A stretch of 20,065 bases of DNA from Actinomycetota bacterium (GTDB lineage Bacteria; Actinomycetota; Actinomycetes; Actinomycetales; Microbacteriaceae), in assembly GCA_009704705.1 (NCBI GenBank), contig WLDR01000009.1:1-20065 (forward strand), read 5' to 3'. Position 1 is the first letter of the stretch, and each line of letters opens with the position of its first letter. The notes beneath the pieces are model-generated. The model made no database searches. It worked only from the letters and a program-made list of their open reading frames with translations, and had not been told where the DNA came from. A program made the position numbers and the translations under genes. This document shows, piece after piece, positions 1-7,554 of this stretch.

Positions 1-3000
1 GTCGACTGGATGCGCTGCAGCACCTGAGCGGGCGTCAGCGTCTGGTCACGCGAAAGCATGAGCGCCACAACACCTGCGACGTGCGGAGTTGCCATGCTCG
101 TGCCGTTCCACGACTGGTAGGAGTATCCGCTCGGCGTTGTCGACCCGGTATTCACCGTCGAGTAGATGCCAACACCCGGTGCCGCGATTTCAATGTACGA
201 ACCGTAGTTCGAGAACGAGGCGCGCTTGCCGTTGCTGTCTGTTGCTGCAACCGTGATGACGTTGTTGCAGTTACCCGGCGATGACGAAGATGCATCGCTG
301 TTCTCGTTACCCGCTGCCACCGTTACGACAATGCCACGGCTGTGAGCAAAGTTGATGGCGTTCTGCTCGGTGGCACTGCACGCGCCACCGCCGCCCAGCG
401 AGAGTGAAATGACGTCGGCCGGATTCGCATTTGTCGGCACGCCAGCTACGGTTCCGCCGGAGGCCCAGTAGATTGCCGAAGCGATGTCCGACATGCTTCC
501 GCCGCATGTTCCGAGCACGCGCACGTTCTGAACCTTGACATTCGGAGCGACTCCGACGGACCCAGCGCCGTTGATGGCTGCGTTCACGGTTCCGGCCACG
601 TGGGTACCGTGCCACGAGCTCGACGAGCCAGCTGATGGGCACCAGTCCCCCGGGTCGGACGGATCGTTATCGCGGCCATTGCCGTCATTCGAAATGCTCG
701 TCGACGAGATCATGTCGTAGCCCGGCACCTGAGCGCCGAGGTCTGGGTGGGCCGTGATGCCGGTATCGAGCACAGCAACGATGACATCGCTCGAACCTTG
801 GGTCAGGTTCCAGGCGGTGTTTGCCTTCGTACCGAACGCACCGGTGAGACCCCACAGCGTGCCGTTAGTGAACGCAGTCTCGGTCGGCGACGTCGGAACG
901 AAGCCGGATCCCTCGGCGGGGCTGGTCACAACAATCGAGGTTGCCGTCTTCGAGAGGATGGTCGCCGATGCGGTGCCGAATCGAACGTTCGTGATTCCCG
1001 AGAGATTTGTTCCCGAAATGGTGACGGTTGTGCCACCGGCAGTTGCTCCTGCGTTCGGCGAAACCGATGTAATCGTGGGGGCAGACGACGTGAACGTGAA
1101 GCCGCCCGCCAGGGCGCGTGATCCACCCGGACCGGTCACCCTCACCTCCACAGCACCCATGCTCGCCACTCGAGGAGTACTCACGACGACCTGCGTTGAC
1201 GTGCGCGACAAGATGGTGCCACTGGTTCCGCCGAACGACACGTCCGAGACATCCGACATGCCAGTGCCCGAAATCGTGACGGATGTTCCACCCGCTGTTC
1301 CACCCGACGACGGGGTCAGCGATGACATGGTCGGAGGATTCTGCATAGCGCCAGCGAGGTTCATTCCCTCACCGAGCCAGCCATCCGGAGCGTAGTCGGT
1401 GTATGCCGGGTTGAGCTCATCCGCAAGGAACGTGATGACGTCAACGTCTGTTGCTTGGGCGCCGAAGAGACATGACCAGTCAGACTTGAACTGCCACCAC
1501 TGATTGTTGGCTTCTGCGGGGAACGCAAAGTGGGTTCCGTAGGCGCGAGTAATCGTGGTCGAGCACGCGCTGCTTCGTTGCACCCACTGGCCACCCGACC
1601 AGTCGTAGACGGCGGCCGCAACGGACGCGTTGACCGTCACTGTTGTGTTGGGCGCAGCAAGAACGACGTCGGCAAGTTGATCGTTGTTGACATCGAAGAA
1701 GGCTTGAACGTGCGTTTGGCTTCGGGTCAGCCACGAATCGTTCGAAATGTTGACGTAAGGAACGACGTCAACAATGAGTTTCGTCTTGTCGCTCGCGCTG
1801 AGATAGGCGTCGGCATAGTTGATTTCACCATCAAGTGAAACACCCGCGTCGAGGTCATAATCGTCGTAACAACGCTGGACGGGACGATCCGCAGTAGACG
1901 CGGCACAGTCAGTAACTGTCGGGCCGACGGCGAAACTGGTCTCGAGTTCTGATTGAGCATCTTGCACTGGCGGAGCAACCGGGACCGGTACCTGGGCAAC
2001 CGGCGAGGCTGATGCGACCGGCGCGGCTGAGGCGACCGGTGCGACGGGGACAGCTGGTGAAGCCTGAGAAACGGGAACGGACGCCGCTGCGGCTCTCGCC
2101 GACGACCTCACGACTCGGTACGTAAAGCCGCTGGACTTGGTCGCTGTTCCGCCTGCGGTGACGACGACGATGGCACGCCCGCCGGGAGTGCCGGCCGGAA
2201 CAATCGCGGTGATGCGAGTGTCTGTACTTGTGCTGACCGTGGCCAGGGCGCCGCCGATCGTCACGGACTTGAGGTTCGCCAGCGCAGTGCCGTTGATAAC
2301 GACAGTTGAACCGCCCGCACTGCTACCGGATGAGGGCGACACAGTCGTGATTGTCGGAACACCCACATACGTGTATCCATTCGACATGGTCGCCGTTCCA
2401 GACGGTGCAATCACATAGACAGACTTAGCGCCGGGTGTTCCAGCTGGTGTGGTCACACGGAGCTCCGTGTCACTGACGCGGGTCAACGACGTGCCGGATG
2501 CGGCAGTTGACGAACTTGTACCGAACTTGACGGCTGTCACCGCGGAAAGACGCGTGCCACGAATGGTGATCACGTCACCACCACTCAATCGGCCCACACT
2601 CGGTGAAACCGAAGTAACAGTCGGAGCCGGCACGACATATGTGTAGGTGCGCACGCTCGTCGAGCTACCGCCAGGCCCAGCGACAACGAGGTTCGCCGAT
2701 CCGGCAATCTTCGCCGGCGTCAACAGGGTGATTGAGGTGGTCGTCTTCGACAAGATCGTTGCGGGCACTCCACCGAACGTCGCTGCAGAGGCATCGCCGA
2801 GGTTCGAACCGGAGACCACGACCGTCGACCCGCCATCGACAGAACCCGATGAGGGGGTCATCGATGTGATGACCGGTGGGCGAAGCTCGTAGGTGAGCGC
2901 GTTGCTCTTGGTGGCAGTACCCGTGTCACCCGAAACAGTGATGTCGACAAGACCAGAAGCCCGGGTTGGTGTGACGAGACTGATTGATGTGGCGGTCTTT

Positions 3001-4988
3001 GCGGTCATGGTTGCCGCTACTCCTCCAACAGAGACCGTCTTGATCGGAAGCAGGTTTGCGCCAGAAATGGTGATGCTGGTGCCACCGCCCGTGCCGCTTG
3101 TCGTCACCGGCGACACCGTCGACAGCGATGGAGGTGTCGCAAACGTGAAGGCAGCAGCCTTCGTGGCGCTGCCGCCAGGTGTCGTGATCACGACAGATGC
3201 CGCGGAAGTTGAGGCCGTCTTGGAAGGAGTTGTCACGGTGACGCTCGTCGACGTGCGCGAGGTGACAGTCGCTTGCGTACCACCGAAGGTGACGGATGTC
3301 GTCGACCCGAGCGCCGTACCGGTCAGCGTGACGGATTGTCCTCCCGCGCTCGAACCCAGCACTTGGCTCAATGAGGAGACCGTCGGAACCGGCAGATAGG
3401 TGAAGGCGTTCGGCAGCGTTGAGGAGCCAAACGGCGAGCTCACCACAACGTTGTAGGTGCCGACAGCTTTAGCCGGAGTTGTGAAGCGCAGAGTTGTATT
3501 TGGAGATATTGAAGGGGAAGCCAGCACAGCAGCGGTTCCACCGACCGTCACCGAAGTCGCTCCGGTCAGATTCGTGCCAGAAAGCGTCACGACGAGCCCA
3601 CCAGCGAGTGCACCCTCGGAAATGTTCAGGCTTGACGCACTCGGCGAGCCGACGTAGGTGAATGCACTCGTCTTGGTTACGGATCCGTTGAGTGTCGTGA
3701 CCACGAGGTCGACAGCACCGGCAACGTGAGCAGGTGTCGTGACGACGGCGGAAGTTGCTGTCTTCGACACCACGGACGCGGCTGCGCCATCAAAAGTTAC
3801 TGAGGTAATGAACGCCAGGTTGGTGCCTGTCAACGTGACGGAGGTTCCACCCGAGGTTCCACCAACAGCAACCGAGAGCGTGCTCACGGTCGGCGCCGCG
3901 GCATAGGTGAAGCCCGACGACCGCGTCACACTTCCGCCCGGGGTTGTGAGAACGACATTGACAGCGCCAGCCGCCGCGGCCTGCGGCGTGGTCACCTCAA
4001 CCGATGTGGCCGATACGGACGACGGCGTGACCGTGGTTGATCCAAACCTGACCGATGACGTCAAGGCAAGGTTTGTGCCGGTGATGGTAATCAGTTGACC
4101 GCCGGTCATCCCGCCCGCAATGGGCGCGATGGATGAAATGGTCGGTGCCGCGACGTACGTGAACGCACCTGAGAGCGTCGCAGAACCCAACGCATTCTGA
4201 ACGACGACGTCATATGTTCCGGCCAATTTTGCGGGCGTCGTGAACGTCAGCGTTGTCGACGTCGACGAGACCAGTGTCGCGGGCGACCCTCCAACCGTGA
4301 GGCTCGTTATGCCGACGAGATTCGTTCCCGACAGCACAACGGACGTTCCTCCCGTGACCGGACCCATGGAGACAGAAAGCGAAATAACTGTCGGCGCACC
4401 GTCGCTGTAGGTGAAGGCGTTGGACTTGGTCGCGGATCCGTCGATTCCCGAGACGGTGATGTCGACGGTTGAGGAAGCCGGACGCACCGGATCGGCGATG
4501 ACATAACGCATGCGGTCAGGTTCCGCCCACAGTACGCGGGGGTCCTGCTCGAGTTGCTGGGCAGCCATCTCTGCAGACTCAACGTCTACGGGGGTGACCA
4601 GCTTGAGGGTCGTCAACCCTTCGGCGAGCGGAGTCGCGACCGAAATGTCCGCGCTCGTGACAAGTTCTGCGCCAACCGGTCCCAGGTTCGGGCCGACGGG
4701 CTGGGCTGCAGCCACATCCGCACGGTACTTCACGATGATTCCAGAAACCATCTCTTCGCCCGAGGCCGGCGGAGTCGGCTGCGCCGACACGACCGGTGTT
4801 GGGGAAGGAGAGCTCGACGACCCTGGGGATTCAGTCGGCGTCGCCGTGGGGGTGCTGGTCGCTTCGGACACAGGTTCGTTGGCGCTGGCCGCCCCGAGAG
4901 AGAAAGGCATGAGCATCGACGCAACGAGTGAGCCCACGACAACCAGACCTCGCCATTTTGGCGCGGTGAACCGGTTCGACGTTCGCAC
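1..4988 (-). CDS. Secreted S8 (subtilisin-type) serine peptidase with inserted IPT/TIG repeats; C-terminus beyond window
   Basis: The frame is open from GTG at 4988 to the left edge (1662 codons seen). I read it at all repeat junctions and through the domain at 1345-2110 and found no stop. Start: AGGGGAAGAG lies just upstream of the GTG. Residues 1-36 form a Sec signal ending in ASA, then a Ser/Thr/Pro-rich linker. Residues ~80-165 resemble an S8 propeptide (inhibitor I9 type). Residues ~165-1362 hold IPT/TIG-like repeats of ~84 residues, each ending near FTY, interrupted at ~960-1215 by an unassigned domain. The catalytic domain starts at ~1370: D1408 (VLDTGI), H1460 (HGTHVAG), oxyanion N1561 (AAGNENSD), S1631 (GTSMATPHVAG). 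Seen: all catalytic residues and repeats. Known: such enzymes are exported and self-process. Inferred: an extracellular protease with adhesive or spacer repeats. Any cell-wall anchor would lie beyond the window. Confidence 0.93.
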   Translation of the reverse strand, partial: MRTSNRFTAPKWRGLVVVGSLVASMLMPFSLGAASANEPVSEATSTPTATPTESPGSSSSPSPTPVVSAQPTPPASGEEMVSGIIVKYRADVAAAQPVGPNLGPVGAELVTSADISVATPLAEGLTTLKLVTPVDVESAEMAAQQLEQDPRVLWAEPDRMRYVIADPVRPASSTVDITVSGIDGSATKSNAFTYSDGAPTVISLSVSMGPVTGGTSVVLSGTNLVGITSLTVGGSPATLVSSTSTTLTFTTPAKLAGTYDVVVQNALGSATLSGAFTYVAAPTISSIAPIAGGMTGGQLITITGTNLALTSSVRFGSTTVTPSSVSATSVEVTTPQAAAAGAVNVVLTTPGGSVTRSSGFTYAAAPTVSTLSVAVGGTSGGTSVTLTGTNLAFITSVTFDGAAASVVSKTATSAVVTTPAHVAGAVDLVVTTLNGSVTKTSAFTYVGSPSASSLNISEGALAGGLVVTLSGTNLTGATSVTVGGTAAVLASPSISPNTTLRFTTPAKAVGTYNVVVSSPFGSSTLPNAFTYLPVPTVSSLSQVLGSSAGGQSVTLTGTALGSTTSVTFGGTQATVTSRTSTSVTVTTPSKTASTSAASVVITTPGGSATKAAAFTFATPPSLSTVSPVTTSGTGGGTSITISGANLLPIKTVSVGGVAATMTAKTATSISLVTPTRASGLVDITVSGDTGTATKSNALTYELRPPVITSMTPSSGSVDGGSTVVVSGSNLGDASAATFGGVPATILSKTTTSITLLTPAKIAGSANLVVAGPGGSSTSVRTYTYVVPAPTVTSVSPSVGRLSGGDVITIRGTRLSAVTAVKFGTSSSTAASGTSLTRVSDTELRVTTPAGTPGAKSVYVIAPSGTATMSNGYTYVGVPTITTVSPSSGSSAGGSTVVINGTALANLKSVTIGGALATVSTSTDTRITAIVPAGTPGGRAIVVVTAGGTATKSSGFTYRVVRSSARAAAASVPVSQASPAVPVAPVASAAPVASASPVAQVPVPVAPPVQDAQSELETSFAVGPTVTDCAASTADRPVQRCYDDYDLDAGVSLDGEINYADAYLSASDKTKLIVDVVPYVNISNDSWLTRSQTHVQAFFDVNNDQLADVVLAAPNTTVTVNASVAAAVYDWSGGQWVQRSSACSTTITRAYGTHFAFPAEANNQWWQFKSDWSCLFGAQATDVDVITFLADELNPAYTDYAPDGWLGEGMNLAGAMQNPPTMSSLTPSSGGTAGGTSVTISGTGMSDVSDVSFGGTSGTILSRTSTQVVVSTPRVASMGAVEVRVTGPGGSRALAGGFTFTSSAPTITSVSPNAGATAGGTTVTISGTNLSGITNVRFGTASATILSKTATSIVVTSPAEGSGFVPTSPTETAFTNGTLWGLTGAFGTKANTAWNLTQGSSDVIVAVLDTGITAHPDLGAQVPGYDMISSTSISNDGNGRDNDPSDPGDWCPSAGSSSSWHGTHVAGTVNAAINGAGSVGVAPNVKVQNVRVLGTCGGSMSDIASAIYWASGGTVAGVPTNANPADVISLSLGGGGACSATEQNAINFAHSRGIVVTVAAGNENSDASSSSPGNCNNVITVAATDSNGKRASFSNYGSYIEIAAPGVGIYSTVNTGSTTPSGYSYQSWNGTSMATPHVAGVVALMLSRDQTLTPAQVLQRIQS
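905..4494 (-). repeat. Tandem IPT/TIG-like immunoglobulin-fold repeat array within the S8 peptidase
   Basis: On the minus strand the coding repeats recur every 245-275 bases. Boundaries, where FTY or a variant (FTF, LTY, YTY) is encoded, fall near 4405, 4155, 3903, 3651, 3403, 3145, 2888, 2643, 2369 and 2116. This gives nine consecutive full units. A tenth full unit lies at about 1340-1097, after the unassigned domain. A C-terminal half unit is at 4494-4405 and an N-terminal half unit at about 1095-905. Each unit carries GGTxVxIxGTNL near its start, a central TSVxFGG, then TxxTxxTP and a final GGxATxSxxFTY. The units differ clearly in sequence, so this is an old or diversified array and not a recent amplification. 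Confidence 0.85.
2007..2042 (-). repeat. Two 18-bp direct repeats encoding an Ala/Pro/Val linker
   Basis: Two adjacent 18-base units (2007-2024 and 2025-2042) differ at three positions, and a diverged third copy sits at about 1989-2006. On the minus strand they encode APVASA-like hexapeptides. They lie in the low-complexity Ala/Pro/Val linker between the ninth repeat and the unassigned domain of the S8 peptidase. They look like slippage-prone linker DNA. Confidence 0.6.
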
Positions 4989-5115
4989 GACTCTTCCCCT
5001 AGCTCGCTTGCGTGCTCTCAGGGTATCGGCGCTCTGGGGCCCAACCTAATCATGAATATCCAAGATTTGTACAAGATGGCGAGAGGCCAAATGAACTCTG
5101 TCGCACCCGCGCGCG

Positions 5116-5128
5116 TAAACTTGCGCGC
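5116..5128 (+). promoter_or_regulatory. Candidate -10 element for a leaderless orn transcript
   Basis: TAAACT at 5116-5121 fits the actinobacterial -10 pattern TANNNT and is followed by exactly seven bases before the orn ATG at 5129. No Shine-Dalgarno sequence precedes that ATG. This spacing places the transcription start at or next to the A of ATG. No convincing -35 was found. Confidence 0.4.
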
Positions 5129-5746
5129 ATGGCAAACAACGACCTCCTCGTCTGGATCGACTGCGAAATGACCGGACTCGATCTCGACATCGACGAGTTG
5201 GTAGAAATAGCCGTCATTGTCACGGATTCGCAGCTCACTCCCCTGCACTCAGGGCTCCAGTTGGTCATCAAGCCACACCAGTCGGCGCTGGACAACATGG
5301 GTGATTTTGTTCGCGAGATGCACACAAACTCCGGCCTCATCACCGAGATCGATGGCGGAGTATCCGTCGATGAAGCACAAGCCAAGGTGCTCGACTATCT
5401 GGCGGACCTGCTGCCCGACGGCTCCCGACCTCCGCTTGCCGGCAACTCGGTCGGAACCGACCGCGCTTTTCTCGTTCGATACATGCCGCAACTCGAAGCG
5501 CGCCTGCACTACCGAACGATTGACGTCTCAACGATCAAGGAGCTTGCGCGGCGCTGGCAACCCCGCGTGTACTTCAACGCCCCGGCAAAGCGCAACGGTC
5601 ACCGGGCACTCGATGACATTCGTGAATCGATTCGCGAGCTCGACTACTACCGAGCCAGCCTGCTCGACAACGCCGGTGAGGTATCGACCGAGGATGCCCA
5701 GAAGGCAGCGCTTTTCGTGGGAGAAAAGTACCCCGACCTCGTGTAA
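5129..5746 (+). CDS. orn: Oligoribonuclease
   Basis: This DEDDh-family 3'-5' exoribonuclease degrades short RNA oligonucleotides, including pGpG in c-di-GMP turnover, to mononucleotides in the cytoplasm. The 205 residues match the usual length. Visible active-site residues are D11 and E13 (WIDCEMTGLD), D111 (GTDRAFL), and H158 and D163 (GHRALDD), at nearly the same positions as in the E. coli enzyme. The frame is open upstream to 5012, but family alignment starts at MANNDLLVWID, so ATG 5129 is chosen. The gene ends in tandem stops TAA TAG and is followed 39 bases later by tRNA-His. It is divergent from the S8 peptidase, with 140 bases between them. Confidence 0.96.
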   Translation: MANNDLLVWIDCEMTGLDLDIDELVEIAVIVTDSQLTPLHSGLQLVIKPHQSALDNMGDFVREMHTNSGLITEIDGGVSVDEAQAKVLDYLADLLPDGSRPPLAGNSVGTDRAFLVRYMPQLEARLHYRTIDVSTIKELARRWQPRVYFNAPAKRNGHRALDDIRESIRELDYYRASLLDNAGEVSTEDAQKAALFVGEKYPDLV

Positions 5747-5785
5747 TAGGCTTGGACACGTTGTTGGCCTCTGGGTCGGCACATG

Positions 5786-5861
5786 GTGGGTATAGCTCAG
5801 TTGGTAGAGCACCTGGTTGTGGTCCAGGTGGCCGCGGGTTCAAGTCCCGTTACTCACCCCA
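5786..5861 (+). tRNA. tRNA-His (anticodon GUG), CCA encoded
   Basis: A full cloverleaf can be folded. The acceptor is GTGGGTA (5786-5792) with TACTCAC (5851-5857). The D arm follows, then anticodon stem CCTGG/CCAGG around loop TTGTGGT, which gives anticodon GTG. The T arm is GCGGG-TTCAAGT-CCCGT. C73 (5858) is followed by genome-encoded CCA (5859-5861). The base before the acceptor, 5785, is G, so the histidine identity pair G-1:C73 can form from the primary transcript. Confidence 0.97.
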
Positions 5862-5869
5862 CTAAAAAT

Positions 5870-5896
5870 GAAAGCCCGGACAGAGTCCGGGCTTTC
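5870..5896. terminator. Bidirectional intrinsic terminator between tRNA-His and the convergent operon
   Basis: A perfect 12-bp stem (5870-5881 with 5885-5896) closes a 3-base AGA loop. On the minus strand the stem is followed by TCATTTTTAG, a good U-tract, so it should stop transcription leaving the gene at 5936-6196. On the plus strand the trailing bases are only moderately T-rich (GTTC), so termination after tRNA-His rests mainly on the stem. Confidence 0.8.
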
Positions 5897-5935
5897 GTTC
5901 ATGTACGGCAGCTCGCAAGGAGCCAAATTGGTTGC

Positions 5936-6196
5936 TTACTCGTTCTCGTCTTCCGACTCGAACGGGTCGCTGATTCCTGCGTCAAAGGTGTACTTGACGT
6001 GCAGTTTTCCCTGAATCTCGCGAGTTTCGAGCTCGTTGTAACGGAAAATCGACTCGAGGCCGTCAACGAGGGCGACAACGCTCAACTTGACGTCGTGCTT
6101 TCCGTGCACCAGAACGCGTTCTTGGGAATCGCCCGAGAGGGGGCCATCGACGAACTCCGCGGTGTAGAAAACATCGTGCGGTTGTGAATTACTCAT
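5936..6196 (-). CDS. Hypothetical 86-residue acidic protein
   Basis: I do not recognise a family. The frame is open upstream to 6427, but that part is antisense-like overlap with the kinase gene, so ATG at 6196 (MSNSQPHDVFYTAEF) is preferred. The product is soluble with no signal peptide or membrane segment. Its C-terminal tail is acidic (FESEDENE). The middle reads like alternating beta strands (ERVLVHGKHDVKLSVVALVD, then GKLHVKYTFD). It starts 10 bases after the kinase stop and is the last gene before the bidirectional terminator, so it is probably co-transcribed with the thiamine transporter genes. A function cannot be assigned. Confidence 0.75.
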   Translation of the reverse strand: MSNSQPHDVFYTAEFVDGPLSGDSQERVLVHGKHDVKLSVVALVDGLESIFRYNELETREIQGKLHVKYTFDAGISDPFESEDENE

Positions 6197-6206
6197 GCCG
6201 GATAGC

Positions 6207-6797
6207 CTACCCACCCGAGCGGACATGCACGTTCGCGCTGAGTTCAGGCGAATCGCGCTCGACGTACGCGGCGAACTGGTCATCCCAGGCATCCCAGTGG
6301 CGGGCGAAATCCTCGGCGGGGTCGCGCGCGAGGGCACGAGTGCGACGAAGGTCGTCGTCTGCCGAAACCCACACGCTGAGGTCGGCGAACGTGTGGGCGC
6401 CGAGGCCCAGAGCGCCGCATCCTTCAACGATCATCGTCTTGGTCGCATCGAGCGTGAACTCGTCACCGAACTTCTTGGTGGCCCAGTCATATCGCTTCGA
6501 GACAACGGGGTGGCCAATCGACCGGGGCAAGAGAATCCAGTCGTGCAGGTTCTGGATTCCCTGCGCGAGCCCATCCCACCCCGGGTAGAGGTCGTCCATG
6601 TGAATCACGAGTGGTGCGTCGACACCGGATAGCTCGCGCTCGATCTCGCTCGCGAGCGTCGTCTTGCCCGTGCCACTCGCACCGTCGATGAGCACGAGCG
6701 CGCCTTTGCCGAGGTTGCGAATTCGCGTGGCGAGTTCGACAACAGACGGAGTGAATTGTGGCTGCTCTGGCGCAGCGACCGGGTCAGTTGATGACAA
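6207..6797 (-). CDS. Uridine-kinase-like P-loop ATP-binding protein
   Basis: This is a P-loop NTPase of the uridine kinase/nucleoside kinase type. Walker A is GASGTGKT at residues ~39-46 (VLIDGASGTGKTTLASEI). It is followed by HMDDLYPGWDG, matching the DDxY region of uridine kinases, a P-x-x-S-x-RYDW substrate-loop-like segment, and MIVEGCGALG. The 196-residue form from TTG at 6797 is preferred because AGGAG lies 9 bases upstream. An alternative TTG at 6818 would add seven residues. The start overlaps the end of ykoC by 14 bases, which suggests translational coupling. Known family members phosphorylate nucleosides or small cofactors with ATP. The substrate here is unknown, but the setting suggests thiamine or pyrimidine salvage. 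Confidence 0.85.
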   Translation of the reverse strand: MSSTDPVAAPEQPQFTPSVVELATRIRNLGKGALVLIDGASGTGKTTLASEIERELSGVDAPLVIHMDDLYPGWDGLAQGIQNLHDWILLPRSIGHPVVSKRYDWATKKFGDEFTLDATKTMIVEGCGALGLGAHTFADLSVWVSADDDLRRTRALARDPAEDFARHWDAWDDQFAAYVERDSPELSANVHVRSGG

Positions 6798-7554
6798 AAC
6801 TCCACGCTCCTGTCGCAATCGAAACTCCGGTTGACACGATGGCGATAGCCACCGCGAGCACTAACGCGATTGTGTCGCGCATGGTGAAGACCGAGGTGCG
6901 ATAGTGCGTGCGCTCTTGACCCGAGTCGAAGCCGCGGGACTCCATCGCAAGCGACAGCGTTTCGGCGCGGCGCAGACTCAGCACGAGGAGTGGCATCACA
7001 ACGCGAATTCCTCCGGCGGAAACCCCGCGTGCCCGACGAGCCCGGCGCACGAAGGCAAGATCGGCTGACGCGAGTTGGAGCGTTCGCATGCCCGCCAGGG
7101 CGCCAACGACGAATCGCTCGGGGGCTTGGGCGTGTTGCGCGAGGGCATCCGCGAAGTCAGTGATGTCGGTCGTGGCGAACAGTACGACCGCCGGCACACA
7201 CAGCGCGGCAATTCGAATGGTCGTCGCGATTACGAGTTCGATGCTGTTGTCGCTGATGGTTGCCGGTCCAAACTCGAACCAGACACGACCTGCCGGGCTC
7301 GCGTAGAGCAACGCCACGACGCCACTCATCACGGCGCCGGCGCCGACAACGAACAGACCCAGCACAATGCGCCGACGCAGCGCCACGCGACCACCAGCCA
7401 CGATCTGACGACCCTGAAGGCGCGTTCCTCGAAGCAAGACCGGCAGAACGCTTGACTCGAGCACCAGCGTGAGCGTGGCCGATACCCAATCGAGAGTGAG
7501 CAAGAGTGGCGTGCCGACAATGATCACGAAGAGAAGTTTGCTCAGCGGATTCAT
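6784..7554 (-). CDS. ykoC: ECF transporter T-component (EcfT/CbiQ family, YkoC-like)
   Basis: This 256-residue integral membrane protein is the coupling subunit of an energy-coupling factor importer. It has an N-terminal pair of hydrophobic segments and further segments around residues 60-90 and 105-130, plus a C-terminal helix (IALVLAVAIAIVSTGVSI). Between them lie the two Ala-Arg-Gly coupling motifs that contact the ATPases: RRARRARG and AMESRGFD. ATG at 7554 overlaps the ykoD stop by four bases (ATGA). The partners are YkoD (ATPases) and YkoE (substrate binding), so the cargo is probably thiamine or hydroxymethylpyrimidine. Confidence 0.92.
   Translation of the reverse strand: MNPLSKLLFVIIVGTPLLLTLDWVSATLTLVLESSVLPVLLRGTRLQGRQIVAGGRVALRRRIVLGLFVVGAGAVMSGVVALLYASPAGRVWFEFGPATISDNSIELVIATTIRIAALCVPAVVLFATTDITDFADALAQHAQAPERFVVGALAGMRTLQLASADLAFVRRARRARGVSAGGIRVVMPLLVLSLRRAETLSLAMESRGFDSGQERTHYRTSVFTMRDTIALVLAVAIAIVSTGVSIATGAWSFVIN

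Noticed and set aside
754..4098. Series of plus-strand open frames of 60-213 codons opposite the S8 peptidase gene
   Set aside because: They are antisense to an intact coding frame, repeat with the TIG units, and their translations are low-complexity Val/Pro/Thr strings with no start signals. They reflect GC-rich codon bias.
2100..4420. Regular ~252-base periodicity, considered as a CRISPR or satellite array
   Set aside because: The period is far too long for CRISPR, units are only similar at protein level, and the frame stays open throughout. It is a protein-domain repeat.
5012..5128. Upstream in-frame extension of orn
   Set aside because: The extra 39 codons do not resemble oligoribonuclease N-termini, and the family start MANNDLLVWID is preceded by a leaderless-type -10.
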